A stretch of 64,000 nucleotides of DNA from Rugalucina vietnamica (GCA_964017185.1 OZ024872.1:47082188-47146187); one strand, 5' to 3'. Positions 1 to 12,370 are shown, counted from the stretch's first letter. A program made the numbers and translations. Notes: generated by a model from the sequence alone, not told the origin.

Positions 1-2930
1 GACCCTCGTAGTTTGCATGTTAATGGCTTTTAGATAATAAAGCCTGGTCATTCGCCTCTCACTAATGAGAAAGATGTCTCAGTGCACATTTTATCTACAT
101 AAAAGTGGGTTTAAGGAGGCGTTCACTTCACGGACATGTTATCTGTATGTAGCAAGATAGGCATTCGGTCTCCACTCTTGGTAGCTTTTGTTGTCTACGG
201 AAGTTCAATGGTTTTACTTCCCTTTTTCATGGTAGTTCACCGATTGATATCTAATACATTTTTTCAGAATGTGAAATATGCATCGCTGATTGATTCAATC
301 TAGGTAATAGCATTTCCCTGTTGCTTTTTTAAAATAAACTAGAAATAATCGGAAAGTTAATTGAATTTATCAGTCAGGGGCGTAACTATACAGGTTATCA
401 AAATAACTTAACCGCGTTATTTTTCTTTTCTCCAGAATTGTTTAAAATCTGTGACTGTTTCTTTCATTTATTTGAAATTCACACGGTTTTGCGTCATGAA
501 AACGTTCTCACGGGATACCTCGAGACGAAAACTTTATTTCGGTATAGTGGACAGTCACTGAACAGCGTTGCGAGGTTGGTGAACTTCTTTGATTTTGGGC
601 CTCAGAAATGTGAAACTCATTATTTTAAAACATTTACCGCCATCTCATCGGAATTTTGCCACATGTCACGACGATTTTCCTTGGAAGATATGACTTTAAT
701 TTGTTGATTACAATAAAAATTCTTGGTACGCATCGTCTAGAAACTGGTACGCACATGGTTTAAAGACAAGTGGGGTAGCAAAACTAATAATAGAAATTAT
801 TAGAAGAATAATAGAAGAAGAAAAGTTAACTCTAACATCCAAAAAGGGAGATAATTTTAAATGTCTTAATAACTTGATTCAGTTATATTATTGATAACCT
901 GTTTAGGTTACGCACCTGACTGTTTATCGAATCTCTTAAATCCGAATCTGAGAGACATTTTATTAATATTGCAGTCACTTTAACAGTAAATTAGACATGC
1001 TCGACTAGAAGACGACAGAACATAAAAAATGTCACATAATACTAACTTCTACTTCTTGTTCAGTCTAGCAGGCTTACCACATTTGAGCCTGCCTAAAGTA
1101 TTTAGCGCTTAAGTATTTCAGACATCCAATTTTATCACTTTCATACAGATAAGAACTTGGATACTAAGACCAAGATGACCGTTCAGTGACCGTTCAATGA
1201 CCTTTCATCAGGACCTTTTACGAGCCGCAGGCGAGTAAAAGGGTCCAGGTGAAAAATCTCAAATTATGAATTAATTTCAAAAGCACAGCACTTGAAGAAA
1301 GATTCAGTTGATTATCTGTTTTATCCTATCGACTGTAAGATCCAGACCAGCTTGTTACAACTGAGCAGGTGATCAGTGTCTTTGTCCTAATGTTACTGTA
1401 CAAAAAGTAATGTTCATTAAGATAAGTTTTGTTGTGACACAGCTTTGTACTCTTGTGACACTGTGACACTTCCTGTATTGGCCATGAAAAAGGTACCTCT
1501 GTAAATCTGTATGTGATCAGCCAAGGCAAATAAACTAGCAGGAACATGACCTTTAGTACAAAATAAAGATTGAGATCAGCTGTTTGACAACAGAGCAGCT
1601 TATCAGAGTCTTCAGTATGATGGTATGGAAAGTACAGCCACTAAAGATAGACTTTGTTTTGCCATGGTACATATGAATAGAGCAAGTGTACTAAAGACCT
1701 GAAGGTCAAGATGGTTTTGGTTACCAGTATTTCTAATATTGATTATATATGAAGGCTAGAAACCAGCCCATTTTAATATTTAAATTGAGATGCTCATTGA
1801 CTGGTCTAAAAAGTGTTGTTTAAACGAAAGTAAACAAAAAATTAACTCGTATTGTTTAATCAACAACTCATTTAACCATAGTTTTGTCTCAATAGGCTCT
1901 GTACTATGTCTATAGGATAAAAGTAATTGCGACATTCTGCTGTTAATACTTATGGCATAAAATGATTTGCCAACATTTAAATCACTAATAGTTGACGTTT
2001 ATGCCTGATATTGTTTTGTGTACTTTGGTCATTGGTGGTAAAACAACTTGAATCATGCGTCTGAACCCGTAACAAGATTATCTGTCTTGGTGCTACAGAC
2101 GCTACCTTCAACCAGACGGCATTGTTTCACAAACTACTACTACCTGTTTAAAGTTAGATTTAGAGACAATGGGTCTACTAAATGCAACAATCAGTTAAGC
2201 GATAAATGTGATATTCGCGATCGTGTTGTTTTCATAGTTGCATAGTCCATAACTTGTGATGTGGTTCGGAACTTAATGAGCTTCTTTGAAAATTTGATTC
2301 AATTATTTGTCTCTGATTTTGCTTTGGGAGATTAGTGTTCATGTCTTCTCGTTACGTGTTGTAAGATATAACGTGGTAATACTGAAATTAAATAATCAGA
2401 GATGCACTTATCTGACTTAAAAACTTGACTTTCATTAACACGAGGTATAAAATGAAGAACACCAGTCAGATGGTGAATCTTAAAAAGAATCACAGGACTC
2501 AAATTGAAACACATACTGCCAGATCAGGACTTAAACCAACCTCTGCCGCTGAATACACAACATTTTAAACTTTATACTCACATTTATATTCGAATTCATA
2601 AAACAACAGTGATTATTTTCAACCTCAAATATGTGCCTGAGTCCAATGACGAAAGCTAGTGTTATAACAAGGCAAAGTCCGCAAAAAGACGATCTCCATA
2701 GGTATTCGTTTTTGTATTGTACAGTTGTCCATATAAAACAGATTTACTTAAATCGTTTTACAATTGTTTTATTGTGTGTTTTATACTTAATTGTAAATCA
2801 CTGCGCCTTCTGTTCTTACGATACACCCCGAGCTCCTACAGTCTGTCGTATGGGACTTAATTCAAATCGAGGTCCCGTCTCCTTATGACATTATCTGTTA
2901 ATGAGACGTTAAACCTAAAATCAGTCAATC
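1..2930 (+). repeat. LU repeat unit, copy I (non-coding)
   Basis: No gene is recognisable. The stretch is paralogous, in the same order and orientation, to 27215-31000. Positions 1-310 match 27215-27540, 930-1180 match 28615-28860, 2045-2240 match 28985-29150 plus 30220-30310, and 2280-2925 match 30340-30960. Modules found again in the other LU copies are the 'aatccgaatctgag' block near 939, the 'cagacatccaattttatc' block near 1120 and the 'catggtaatactgaaatt' type block near 2370. Open frames are short and not conserved between copies. The last 90 bases end in gacgttaaac followed by tcaatcaac, a SINE-like tail. Confidence 0.7.
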
Positions 2931-3960
2931 AACTTATTGTTTTACTGGATCTAACCACATAATCATGGTATGATATCTAAATACAGGTGTGTATCCCGTT
3001 TGCTATCTTTAACACTTATTTCCTCTGAGTTTGATTGTGTACCCTTGGTCAATCCAATATAGGTAATTGCATTTCCCTATTGCCTTTTAAAACAAACAAG
3101 AAATAATCCAAATGTTAATTAAATTTATTTCACCTCTTATATCCGATTCTGCGAAATATTCGATTAATAAATCATTTACTGTGGAAGCATCTTTTACACG
3201 TCAGTACTTTGCTAAAACGCGATGAAAACAAAAAATGTCAGTCATAAAGCACCTTATTCTCTATTTTTAAGCGAATAAGACAAACCGATCCTAGCTGAAG
3301 GTTATTAATTAAATTTACTAGTAGTTTAGATTCCGATTTCATCAAAGACGTTCAGATGAAATTTGTATGTAAAATTTGTATGAGATCAAGGTGTCCATCA
3401 GAAGCGTATATTTGGTAAATGTGCTTGAGACAAACGATGGCATAAATATGATATCGCCAACATTTGAGCCGCCTCGTGGGAAAACCAACAATGTGGTTTC
3501 CTAACAGGTCCGACACAAACCGACCTGTACAAGCACAGAAAAGAGCTAGAATCTTGAAATTTTGGATTTAAGTAGAAGAGTAACTGTACTATTCGAGTAG
3601 CGAAAACAAAGGCGCTGATCAGCTTCGCGGTTACCGCGAAGCTGGTCTGCGTCTTTGTTTTCGCCTATGCAGAGTGTTGGATTTCCAATGGGGCGGCTCA
3701 TTTAAGTTTCCAATAGATGTCTCAAATAGATGCTTGAAATGGCAATGTTTTAATGTGTTATTTTGAGTGGCGTTATTGTCAGACAGTCGCACAATTTGAT
3801 CAGTGATTCTTGTCAGAGACATATTTAAAATATGTTTTCTAAGTTGAAGTTTCCTGGCATTTTCTGGACGAAATGCGCACACAGTCTATATAAGCGTCTG
3901 TCTGCGGTTAGAGAAACTGTGAAGCCTTTTCACCAAATCTCGACGAGAATCTTCATAACA
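2931..3960 (+). repeat. LU repeat unit, copy II (interrupted by a MITE)
   Basis: Positions 3040-3465 and 3700-3960 read on as one sequence in the paralog at 32310-33050, with the MITE at 3466-3699 absent there. The shared text includes the 'ctgtggaagcatcttttacacg' region near 3180 and the 'ttattgccagacagtcgc' type region near 3775. No coding potential is conserved between the two copies. Confidence 0.65.
3466..3699. mobile_element. MITE family A, copy 1
   Basis: Inverted termini GAGCCGCCTCGTGGGAAAAC / GGGGCGGCTC enclose about 234 bp with an internal palindrome around 'gatcagcttcgcgg'. It interrupts 'gccaacattt', which is uninterrupted in the paralog at 32795, giving an apparent 4-bp ATTT target-site duplication. 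Seven copies lie in this window in both orientations. No transposase is encoded. Confidence 0.85.
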
Positions 3961-5015
3961 AAGAAGTAGAAAGGTGCATTTCTTTCCAAGTTTACAGACA
4001 GAGATGTCCTGTTCTTCACTTATGTGTCAGCATTGACAAAACAAGGAACAATAGGGTCTGGAACAGCAGCTTGTATTAATGGCTACATCAGTACGTGTCT
4101 CTGTCCTCACGAAGAATGGGGTCACCACTCTAGGAAATAATTACACGGGAGAACTGGTTGGGATGCAGATTGGATCGGAGTGCTTGACAGACTGACTGTT
4201 TTAGGGACATATTAATGTAATTATATTCTCTCAGACATTAAACTGGTCATTAAGACAGCATTTGGAGGCCAAATACCAAGGTGCAAGATTGAGACTTTAC
4301 TGTACTTAGAATAAGCAAAATCTGTGAGATAAGAAAGGTCAAATTTCACTGAGTTTCTGCCTATAAAAATATTGAGGGAAGGTGAAAGAAACAGCAACAA
4401 AGATTAGTGCGCCAGATGCTCCCATTCGATCGGTTCCATAATCTATTATACTGTTCACTTTTTTTACCTTTATACAACTAAGGAAGCAGATTACATTGAA
4501 ATTGAAATATTCATTCTTGAACCAGACAAGGTATATCCGGCACATTTACACGGAAGTACGGAAAAGAAATTGTCATGGGGAAAAGAACAGGAGAAGTCAT
4601 TCTACAATGAATCTGCTTTTGAGTGGACACACTCTACTAAACAATCACAAAGGCTACGTACATGCAAGCTGATGGGGAGCGTGGCAAGGGTCAACATCTC
4701 AGTGACGTTACTTGAATTTTATTGCTGTCTGGGCTATATACATTTGTAACAAGTTCAACCGATGTTTCAGAGTTTTTCCAAACAGGGTCCTTTGATATCG
4801 GTTCATTTATATTATGTGTATCCAACAGTCAAATGCAGATCTGTGCCAACTGTCGCTTAGGTCTCTGACGACCGGTTGAACACATGAAACCATTTTCATG
4901 CGCTGAGCATAAGAAGAGTGCCCTTCCGCCGCCGTTTATCATCTTAGATGATCTATCGAGCATCCAAACATAAACCATGCCACTTGTAAACTAGTGACCG
5001 ACAAGCTGGTTTCGA
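3961..5015. other. No gene recognised
   Basis: AT-rich DNA without a credible reading frame, RNA gene or terminal repeats. Short matches to other LU copies occur at its left edge (near 3900-3990, compare 42300-42370 and 49400-49460). I see nothing else that I can support. Confidence 0.5.
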
Positions 5016-5812
5016 AACCAGAATTTTATGGTGACACGGTTTACAAATTTAAGAAACTTATAGGTAGGAATGATTTTTCTTTTCAATTCAGAAAAATCAT
5101 TACGCGTTACAGACATATAGGATATAACTTAAATGTTATGAGACAGTCTGCATGCTTAGTTTTTAACCCAATCACGGTTGATAACTAAGCTGCCTTCTTT
5201 AATTGCACGCCGGTGGGTCGGGCGTCAGACTCTATGATGGCCCCGACATAAAGCTATTCATTTTAGTTGGTTGGGGCCGGAGCTTCTTGTCTGTTGCTTG
5301 GCCCACCGGGGTTCAACTGGTGTTTTTCTTTTGCTCCGGAGTTAGTAAGTTATTTTGGCGACCAGTGATCTCCATCGTCGGACAGCTTACTCAATCTGTG
5401 AGTCCTTGTTTTTTATTTATCATGGAATTTATCAAGATTTATTTGTTTGTCCATGATGATTCATTGACTAGTTAGAGATTCACTTCGAGGACCGAAGAAC
5501 TAACTTAATGTTATGAACCACTGCAGAAGCTGTGGGTTAGGTTAGGATCCTGTAAAATCGGTTTAAGCCCGCCAGTAATTTTATATTACTGATCGTTCCA
5601 AGGCGATACTTCTGTGGTGGTTCTTATTGTTTTATGTCTTGGTGTTTAAAATGTTTGTGCTGTTGGCGCCTTATGTATGTTATCACATTTTAGTTAAGTT
5701 TAGGTAACTGAGTGGCCACCTATGCTCATTCGGCTTACGAAATGTTTTCATGGTATAAGTACCTTATTGTTAGTTTGGTTTTTCCCGCTTCGGTTTTTGG
5801 AGTGGGAACAAA
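5016..5812 (+). mobile_element. Retroelement family B, copy 1 (3' end; 5'-truncated)
   Basis: The first 170 bases encode a scrap of the family's C-terminal ORF (residues such as PEFYGD, YKFKKLIGR, NVMRQSACLVFNP), which ends at an early stop where the 27.6-kb copy reads on. A long shared 3' untranslated region follows ('gggtcgggcgtcagactc', 'ccaccgggg', 'gaggaccgaagaac', 'ccaaggcgatacttctg'). Five plus-strand copies and two minus-strand fragments share this right end but start at different points, which is typical of 5' truncation during reverse transcription. Element class is uncertain. Confidence 0.75.
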
Positions 5813-6775
5813 AACAAACAATTTTACGATTACCGGCTGTTGTCCGACGTCAAATTACGCCATTTTAAACATTTTTTCGGACTGCATCTGAAATTTTATT
5901 CACATATGTCAAACTATACTGCCGCAAAGGCCCAGACATTCAGAAAATGTTGTTGATTGAACGTTCTTTCAGGATCAAAAGACTTTAAATTTACAGTACA
6001 CTTCAGTGCCGTTTCACAAGCAAAAACAGAATGTGAGAATCGTCACATTTTATCACGTGCCCCGCGCGGCCCTACTCTCAAGCAGATAACTGGTCACATC
6101 AAGCGTGTTATTGTTTCAAATTTCACAGAATTTCTAAAATATACACATAAGATATTGGTGCTTGAAATTATATAAAACACTTCTTCAACAACGCGTTACT
6201 TTTTCTGATAGCTGAAGTGTCTACGAGCCTTCCTACAAAACCTCGTAAATAAACAAAACTGCATCAGTTATGTGAAACGTACGATGTAGCAGAGGATGCA
6301 AAAACTTTCTTTTTAGATGTGTCAGTGAGAAATACAGCGAAGAGTGATAGTTACTAGGGTCAGACTGGAGTAACTTAAATGATGGCAGGCTGATTGAGGT
6401 TACAGACACCAACCTATCAATGTTAGCGGGAGACCATACCAATAAGTAGTATGCCAACGAAATGTACCTTGAATAGCGTAATGCACATACATGGTAACAG
6501 CTTTCATACAAAATGTTCTGCAGTATGCCATTTTAACCAGACTTTAAACGTATCTAATTATTGTAAATACGACTGATCATCAGCCGCCAAATCTCTGACA
6601 CATATTTTGGCTAATTTTGCCCAGACGTTGGCATTTTGATATCGAACCAGAAAGCCTATTTCTTCAGAACTATTTAGCCTGGTGAAAATGTCAGTGACAA
6701 TAATGAATGATAATATGAAATAAATAGGTTTTACCTATTGCCGTGCATCCTAAACACACAACAATGAAAACTTTA
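5813..6775. other. No gene recognised
   Basis: No convincing ORF, tRNA or inverted termini. The short frames here look random. Immediately to the right begins the tandem-core element at 6776. Confidence 0.5.
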
Positions 6776-7735
6776 AAATAAAATAAGAGCTGTCACAGGA
6801 CAGCCTAGCTCGCCTGACTTGTGCTTTGCCACTACATCTGTTATAATCTATGACCCGTGACCTTGACCTCAAGGTCACTCAGGTGGGTCATGATGGTACA
6901 ACATAAAACTTCAGCCCAATGCAAAGTATCAACTTGATCAATCTACATGTTCAAGAGATACAGACTTATAAAAACATTAACCAAAACTTAAACACAAAAC
7001 TTCCAAGTCTGTGACCCTGACCTCAAGGTCATCCAGGTGAGTTGTGATGTACAGCACAAAACCTGAGACCAATATCTATCAACATGCAAGTATCAACTTT
7101 ATCCATCAACATGTTCAAGGGATTTAGACTTTAACCAAAAAATTTAACACAAAATTTCTAAGTCTGTGACCTTGACCTCAAGGTCACCCAGGGCGGGTCA
7201 TGATGGTACTGCGTAAAACTTCAGAGCAATATCAAGCAACATGCAAAGTATCAACTCAATCCATCAATATGGTCAAGAGATATAGACTTACAAAAACTTT
7301 AACCAAAAACTTAAACACAAAATTTCTAAGTCCGTGACCTTGACCTCAAGGTCACCCAGGGTGGGTCATGATGGTACTGCGTAAAACTTCAGAGCAATAT
7401 CTAGCATCATGCAAAGTATCTACTCAATCCATCAATATGGTCAAGAGATATAGACTGACAAAAACCTTAACCAAAAACTTAAACAAAAAATTTCTAAGTC
7501 TGTGACCTTGACCTCAAGGTCAATCAGGGTGGGTCATGATGGTACAGCGTAAAACCTCAGACCAATATCTAGCAACATGCGAACTATCAACTTGATCCAT
7601 CAACATGGTCAAGAGATATAGACTTATAAAAAACTTTAACCGAAAGTGTGACGCGGACGTACACGTAAACGTAAACGGGGACGACCGAGGTGACTACAAT
7701 AGCTCTATGCACTTCGTGCAGGCGAGCTAATAATA
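6776..7735 (+). mobile_element. Family E element, copy 1, with five internal tandem units
   Basis: It starts with AATAAAATAAGAGCTGTC and ends with a short hairpin (TGCACTTCGTGCA) then GGCGAGCTAA. The element at 49551-51892 has the same two ends. The core holds five units about 155-168 bp apart. Each begins with a TGACC(T/C)TGACCTCAAGGTCA block (6858, 7012, 7167, 7335, 7503) followed by 'aacttcagagcaatatc' and 'caagagatatagactta' text. Conserved ends around a variable tandem core resemble the pearl/Helentron-type elements of bivalves (known organisation; assignment inferred). No protein is encoded. Confidence 0.75.
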
Positions 7736-7985
7736 TAAATGCTATGCAATAAATGATCTTACACAAGTACTTATTTCACAACTCACCAAAGTATTCTTAA
7801 ATAAGTTTCATATGATAGGACCATGAATGTTAGATATCTGAAATATCGAAATACCTTACCATAATAATGTAGAAAAATATTGCACCCTTTAAGTGTTCAA
7901 TGTCAGAAACCCGGAGATGCACAAGGTGCAGGGTGCTAAAAGTGCAATAAGCAACTTATTATATGGTTCGTCCGTGTGTACGAAC
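7736..7985. other. No gene recognised
   Basis: Short AT-rich spacer between the family E element and the family D fragment. No feature seen. Confidence 0.45.
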
Positions 7986-8147
7986 GTTAACCACTCCCTT
8001 AGAGCTTGTGTAGATAAAAAAAAATGGCTTTGGTTGGCCAAGGGATTTCAGTGAAGAAGATTTTTGAAAATGTGACTGTACGGACGCACACCGACTCGAG
8101 TACCATCCTATAAGCTATCCATGAGCATTCGGCTCAGGTCAGCTAAA
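7986..8147 (+). mobile_element. Family D element, right-end fragment
   Basis: It contains the family's 'tggctttggttggccaag' block and the terminal 'gagcattcggctcaggtcagctaa' region in split form, that is a hairpin on GAGC/GGCTC followed by AGCTAA. Only the last 160 bp or so is present. The full-length version is at 45298-46346. Confidence 0.7.
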
Positions 8148-8346
8148 ATCGTTGAATTTTGCAACAGAAAATGCAAAATAAATACTGTCTATTGTGAAAC
8201 TATACAAGGGATAATTTGACTAATTACTCCCTGGTAAGTTTCTGCCATTCCCCACTTTTGCATTTTCGATTTAGTCAAACAAAAATGAAAGTTTCATTCT
8301 TTATTAAAATAATCATGTGATAAACATTAAAGAACAATTCATTTAT

Positions 8347-8562
8347 GAGCCGCCGCATCAGAAAACCAACAATCTGCATATGCGAAACCAAAGGCACAGA
8401 TCAGGTGTGCAGTAACTATACAGCTGATCAGCTTCTTTCTTTTCAGTACAGGAATAGTAAAATCCCTCTTCCTGTTAAATCAAATTTTCAAGCTTCTTAA
8501 ATTTAGATATTTGTCAGGCCTGGTAAGAAACCCAGATTGTTGGTTTTCTCGTGCGAAGGCTC
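8347..8562. mobile_element. MITE family A, copy 2
   Basis: GAGCCGCCGCATCAGAAAAC on the left matches the reverse complement of the right end (GGTTTTCTCGTGCGAAGGCTC in parts). The internal palindrome 'acagatcaggtgtgcag...ctgatcagc' is also present. Flanks are TAT/ATA, consistent with the AT-rich target duplications of the other copies. Confidence 0.8.
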
Positions 8563-9069
8563 ATATAAAACACCTGACACCCTGATTATTTGATACAAAC
8601 ATCCAACTATCAAACACAATCACAGATCAGCTTAATCACATACAAAACAAATCAACCTGATTACTTTTCATTGCATAATTAAATCAAATCAAAGGCCCTG
8701 ATAGTACATGTACATGTATGTGTGAGTGAGAGCTTCCCTGGTATTGACTGACCTGCGTCATCTGAAAAACTGGATTTTTGCATAGCTGTTTAATCCCTAT
8801 AACGTTTGTTAACCCAAGTTTCCAAATCTAGAGCTATTTTCTGTGGTTGTATAATAGCTTTCAGATCTGGTCAAAACACCCAGGACCTGGTCAGAACAAC
8901 CAAATACCAATTTTCTCATAACACAGCTCATACATTTATACTTTCTAAGAACAATGTTCTGCTCATGATGCATTTACAGTGTGATAAACTAGATGGTAAC
9001 GTAACAATTCTCATTTATATTGGGTAGTCATAAAATTTAAAAAAAAATAAATAAAGAGAAAAAAAAAGA
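8563..9069. other. No gene recognised
   Basis: AT-rich spacer with a short tacatgtacatgtatgtg run near 8708. The 73-codon frame at 8806-9027 has no recognisable motif and no paralog support. Confidence 0.45.
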
Positions 9070-11259
9070 CATCAAACTATGACCAAAGCAAACTTTGAAA
9101 TCAGTCCACCAGTTCTGGAGAAGATTTTTGAAGAGTTTTTACCGTATATGGGCATGGCGGCCATCTTGGTAATGTGACCTAGATTATTTATATGCACATT
9201 GATTCCCCCATTCTATAGATGCTTCACATAAAATTTGGCTTTGATTGGTCAAGCAGTTTCACAGGAGAAGATGTGTGAATATTATGGTAATATACATATA
9301 CAATACCCCGGGGTGGGGGCAGATGAGGCCCTTGGGTCCAATTTTGTTTTCAGAATCATTAATATTCAGTCCTACTGCCCATTTACCTGCAAGACTTTCT
9401 CTTTAAATGACTTTTTAAAAGTTTTCTCCATTCAAATGCACTGGGGACCTATGTTGACCTTGCCATAAAATAGGCCAAGGTCATCCCAGGGTCATGATTC
9501 ATATATACTTTGTAGTACTTGAGCCATCGATACTTTAGGCCAGGTTTCATTGAAATCGTTTTACTGGTTCTGGAGAAGAAGATTTTTGAAGGGTTTTTAC
9601 CATACATGGGCATGGCAGCCATCTTGGTCATGTGACTTGGATTATATTTATATACACATTGGTTACCCCTTCCTGTTGATGCTTCACATAACATGTGGCT
9701 TTTTTTTGGCCAAGCGGTTTCAGAGGAGATGTTTGAATATTATGGAGGTATACATGTACGAGGGTTGTCCCAAAAGTTCCATTACACTCATTGTTTTGCC
9801 TTGATAACAACATGTCAGATCTTACAACACTTATGATTACCAAGTACTATATCTAAGGGTTTTGGTGGCAAATTTTCGTACTGCTACGTGCATTTGTTAA
9901 AATGCAGTGGAGGTTTGAACCTTTGTTCCCCTACTTCAGCGGAGCAGGTCTAATGACGTTGCCGTTAATTTTGATTTTTTCTTAATATTTTGCCGTTTGG
10001 ATAAATACACTACAAACAAAACAATCTATTTCAAAATTAGATTTATATTTAGCTTAACGATATCGTAGCATGTATTTGGAAATCTGACTTAGATATTGAT
10101 AAGCAAATCGTCAAAATAATTCTATAAAGATCAGCCATGCAAAATAAAAATAATTAACCAAATGCCAATCAATGTTAACTACTGCCCATGTTTCATTAGG
10201 TCAAGTAATATTACTGTTAGCTGATATATCGTTTTAAAAGTAGGTGTTTTGAACTAGTATTGAAGTCACCAACTAATATCAAGCTAAACATTTGCTTTGT
10301 TTCCATTAATGAACATATTTTAGATGTTTAAATATAACGACCCTGTATTGTTGCTCCGCATGTTTTTGCCGACGTCGTAATTTTGCCGTTGATTTTTTAT
10401 AGGTAAGCTTCTTTATTTGTCTACCAAACTATCATATCTTTCTCAAATTTCATAAAATTATCACTAAATGATGCTCATAGAATAGTAGTTAGGCTGGTAT
10501 ATTTTTCTAAATGATCACATTATGCCTATGTTGATCTAGCAGATTGCGAAAAATATAAACTAAGGAAACATTTTGCATAATTTGACTTGCTCCGGTCATA
10601 CCTACTTATGGTAACCATGGTAACTGTAGCAGTGAGGTCATTGAAGTGAGTATTATTTTGAACAGTAAAATAAGTTCCAATATGGCCAATTATTCTGCAT
10701 GAGTAACTGTTGTTGGCTCCTGCTATGCGTTCAGAATAAAATGTATGTGTAACGGGACTTTTGGGACAAGCCACGTATATTGCCACGGGGTGGGGCACAT
10801 GAGCCTCTGTGGTCCAATTTTTTTCAGAATCATAAATATTCAGTCCTACTGCCCATTTCCTGCAAGACTTTCACTTTAAATGACATTTTAAAAGTTTTCC
10901 TCATTCAAATGCATTGGCGACCTATGTTGACCTTGCCGTAAAATAGGTCAAGGCCATCAATGCTTCATGCCAAGTTTCTTTGAAATCGGTCCACCGGTTC
11001 TGGAGAAGATTTTTGAAGGGTTTTTACTATATATGGGCGTAGTGGCCATCTTGGTCATGTGACCTGGATTTCTTATATACACATTGGTTCCCCCTTCCTA
11101 TAGATGCTTCATGTAAAATTTGGCTTTGACTGGCCAAGTGGTTTCAGAGTAGAAGATCTTTGAAATTGTGGACGGACGACGACGACAGGTGACGGACGGA
11201 CGCCAGAGCATGGCTATCCTATAAGCTCACCATGTGAGCCTTCGGCTCAGGTGAGCTAA
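9070..11259 (+). mobile_element. Family D element, copy 2, split by a mariner-like insertion
   Basis: The blocks 9070-9756 and 10778-11259 are continuous family D sequence. They contain repeated modules ('tggagaagatttttgaag', 'ggccatcttggtcatgtgac', 'tgcttcacataaaatttgg') and end in the hairpin GAGCCTTCGGCTC then AGGTGAGCTAA. Sequence between the blocks belongs to another element with TA flanks. No protein is encoded. Confidence 0.75.
9759..10775. mobile_element. Mariner/Tc1-like non-autonomous element
   Basis: Termini are CGAGGGTTGTCCCAAAAGTT on the left and the inverse of CGTGGCTTGTCCCAAAAGTC on the right, extending to about 30 matching bases, with TA on both sides (9757-9758 and 10776-10777). 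The roughly 1-kb interior is AT-rich and shows no transposase motifs, so this is a MITE or an eroded element. It lies inside family D copy 2 and so is younger than it. Confidence 0.85.
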
Positions 11260-11725
11260 AAAAAGGCAAATAGAACATACTTTGTAGGTATTCATTAAAA
11301 TCATGAATTTAAACAATTTATTCATCAACCCTCAATACAATCAAAAGTGTCACTACGTTTCAGAAATAGGCAACATTTTGTAACCCTCATTAAAGTCTCT
11401 TGTCACCCTCATTAAAGTCTAAAGGTAAACAAAGTCACCAAAATAAAATCAACCAACAATTATGATAACAAACATCGATTTTTTGGTCAAAATTGATAAT
11501 TTTGTTTATATCCAATCAAATTTGTGTGCCTTGATTTTTCATCAAAAATATCATAAATTTAAGAATCGCCTATATCAACAACTGTGGGCTTCAGCAAATA
11601 TTTAATATCTCAAATAAACATTTCAGTTGGCGAAATAAGGCCATCTCTCGCCAAGCACTGCCCTACCAGACTCTGTATCAGACTGCTCAGGCGGAGTGCA
11701 GCAATTGTGTTCAGCTAGTTCCAGC
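11260..11725. other. AT-rich spacer downstream of the recombinase piece
   Basis: No ORF of interest. It may include the 3' untranslated part of the minus-strand recombinase remnant that ends at 11726. A short direct repeat 'cctcattaaagtct' occurs near 11386 and 11408. Confidence 0.4.
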
Positions 11726-12085
11726 TTAGGTTTCATAGGGCACTAGATTTTCCTTTGGAGGATCTAATACAGCAGCTACTCGCTTCTTAATTTCACTTGA
11801 AGCAACCTTATACTTCTGTACACTTTTCTCAGATCTATGTCCAGTCTTTTGCATTATTTCTTGCTCATCCACCCCTGCCATGTAGAGTTGTGTCACACAC
11901 GTTCTTTTACCGCTATGATTGGTATAATTCCCAGAAAGTTCAGCATGTGCCCATATTACTTTTATCATGTTTTTATGTTTATTTACTCCAATGACTTGAT
12001 TGCCATAGCGTATAGGGAGTCCAGCTAGTGGTCTTCCGTAGAAAGCGTCTCTATTTAACGCCACCAAATATTTCTTAAAAGATCT
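11726..12085 (-). pseudogene. Crypton-type tyrosine recombinase, C-terminal catalytic piece
   Basis: The 113-codon frame ends with TAA at 11726-11728. It carries the C-terminal half of the phage-integrase fold as found in Crypton-derived proteins: FYGRPLAGLP, then TNHSGKRT (helix with the HxxR position), GVDEQEIMQKTGHRS (second His box) and SVQKYK with the candidate nucleophilic Tyr. The HxxR Arg position reads Lys (H-S-G-K) with Arg next to it, so catalytic competence is uncertain. Reading upstream, the frame stays open to a plausible splice acceptor (ccaattgcag, about 12086); a pyrimidine-rich acceptor just before that would create a stop. It probably forms the last exon of a gene whose N-terminal piece is at 12992-13274. 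The middle of the domain is missing, so I call it a remnant. Confidence 0.8.
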
Positions 12086-12121
12086 GCAATTGGTTTCTCA
12101 TCTGAAAAAAAAAAAAACACC

Positions 12122-12370
12122 ATCAAGAAGACATGTCCGTGAAATAAATACCCCCTTGAACCCCTATTTTATACAGTAAAACAGGAGTTTACAGGGATGT
12201 CCCTATCCAAAGCATAGATTGTGGGTACTCGTTAAAACTGCCTCAGCGAGGCGGTTCTCATGTGTGCCTACAATTAATGTTTTGAGCACATAAAATAAAC
12301 ATATCATAATTTTTCTAATGAGATTTCAATTTTTACAGAGCTGCAATGATCTCAATTTCAATTTTTCGTA
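12122..12370 (+). mobile_element. Hairpin MITE family C, copy 1
   Basis: It begins 'atcaagaagacatgtccgtg' and contains 'acccccttgaacccct' and a central palindrome at about 12215-12275 (attgtgggtactcgtt / tgtgtgcctacaatt, with cctcagcgagg at the tip). It lies between the two recombinase pieces. Confidence 0.7.

Noticed and set aside
2332-2514. Conserved small protein in LU copies
   Set aside because: The equivalent segment at 30418-30687 does not preserve the frame or residues, so the homology is at DNA level only.
6840-7640. CRISPR-like array
   Set aside because: Repeated blocks are 155-168 bp apart with conserved, not unique, intervening sequence, in a eukaryotic tandem-core element.
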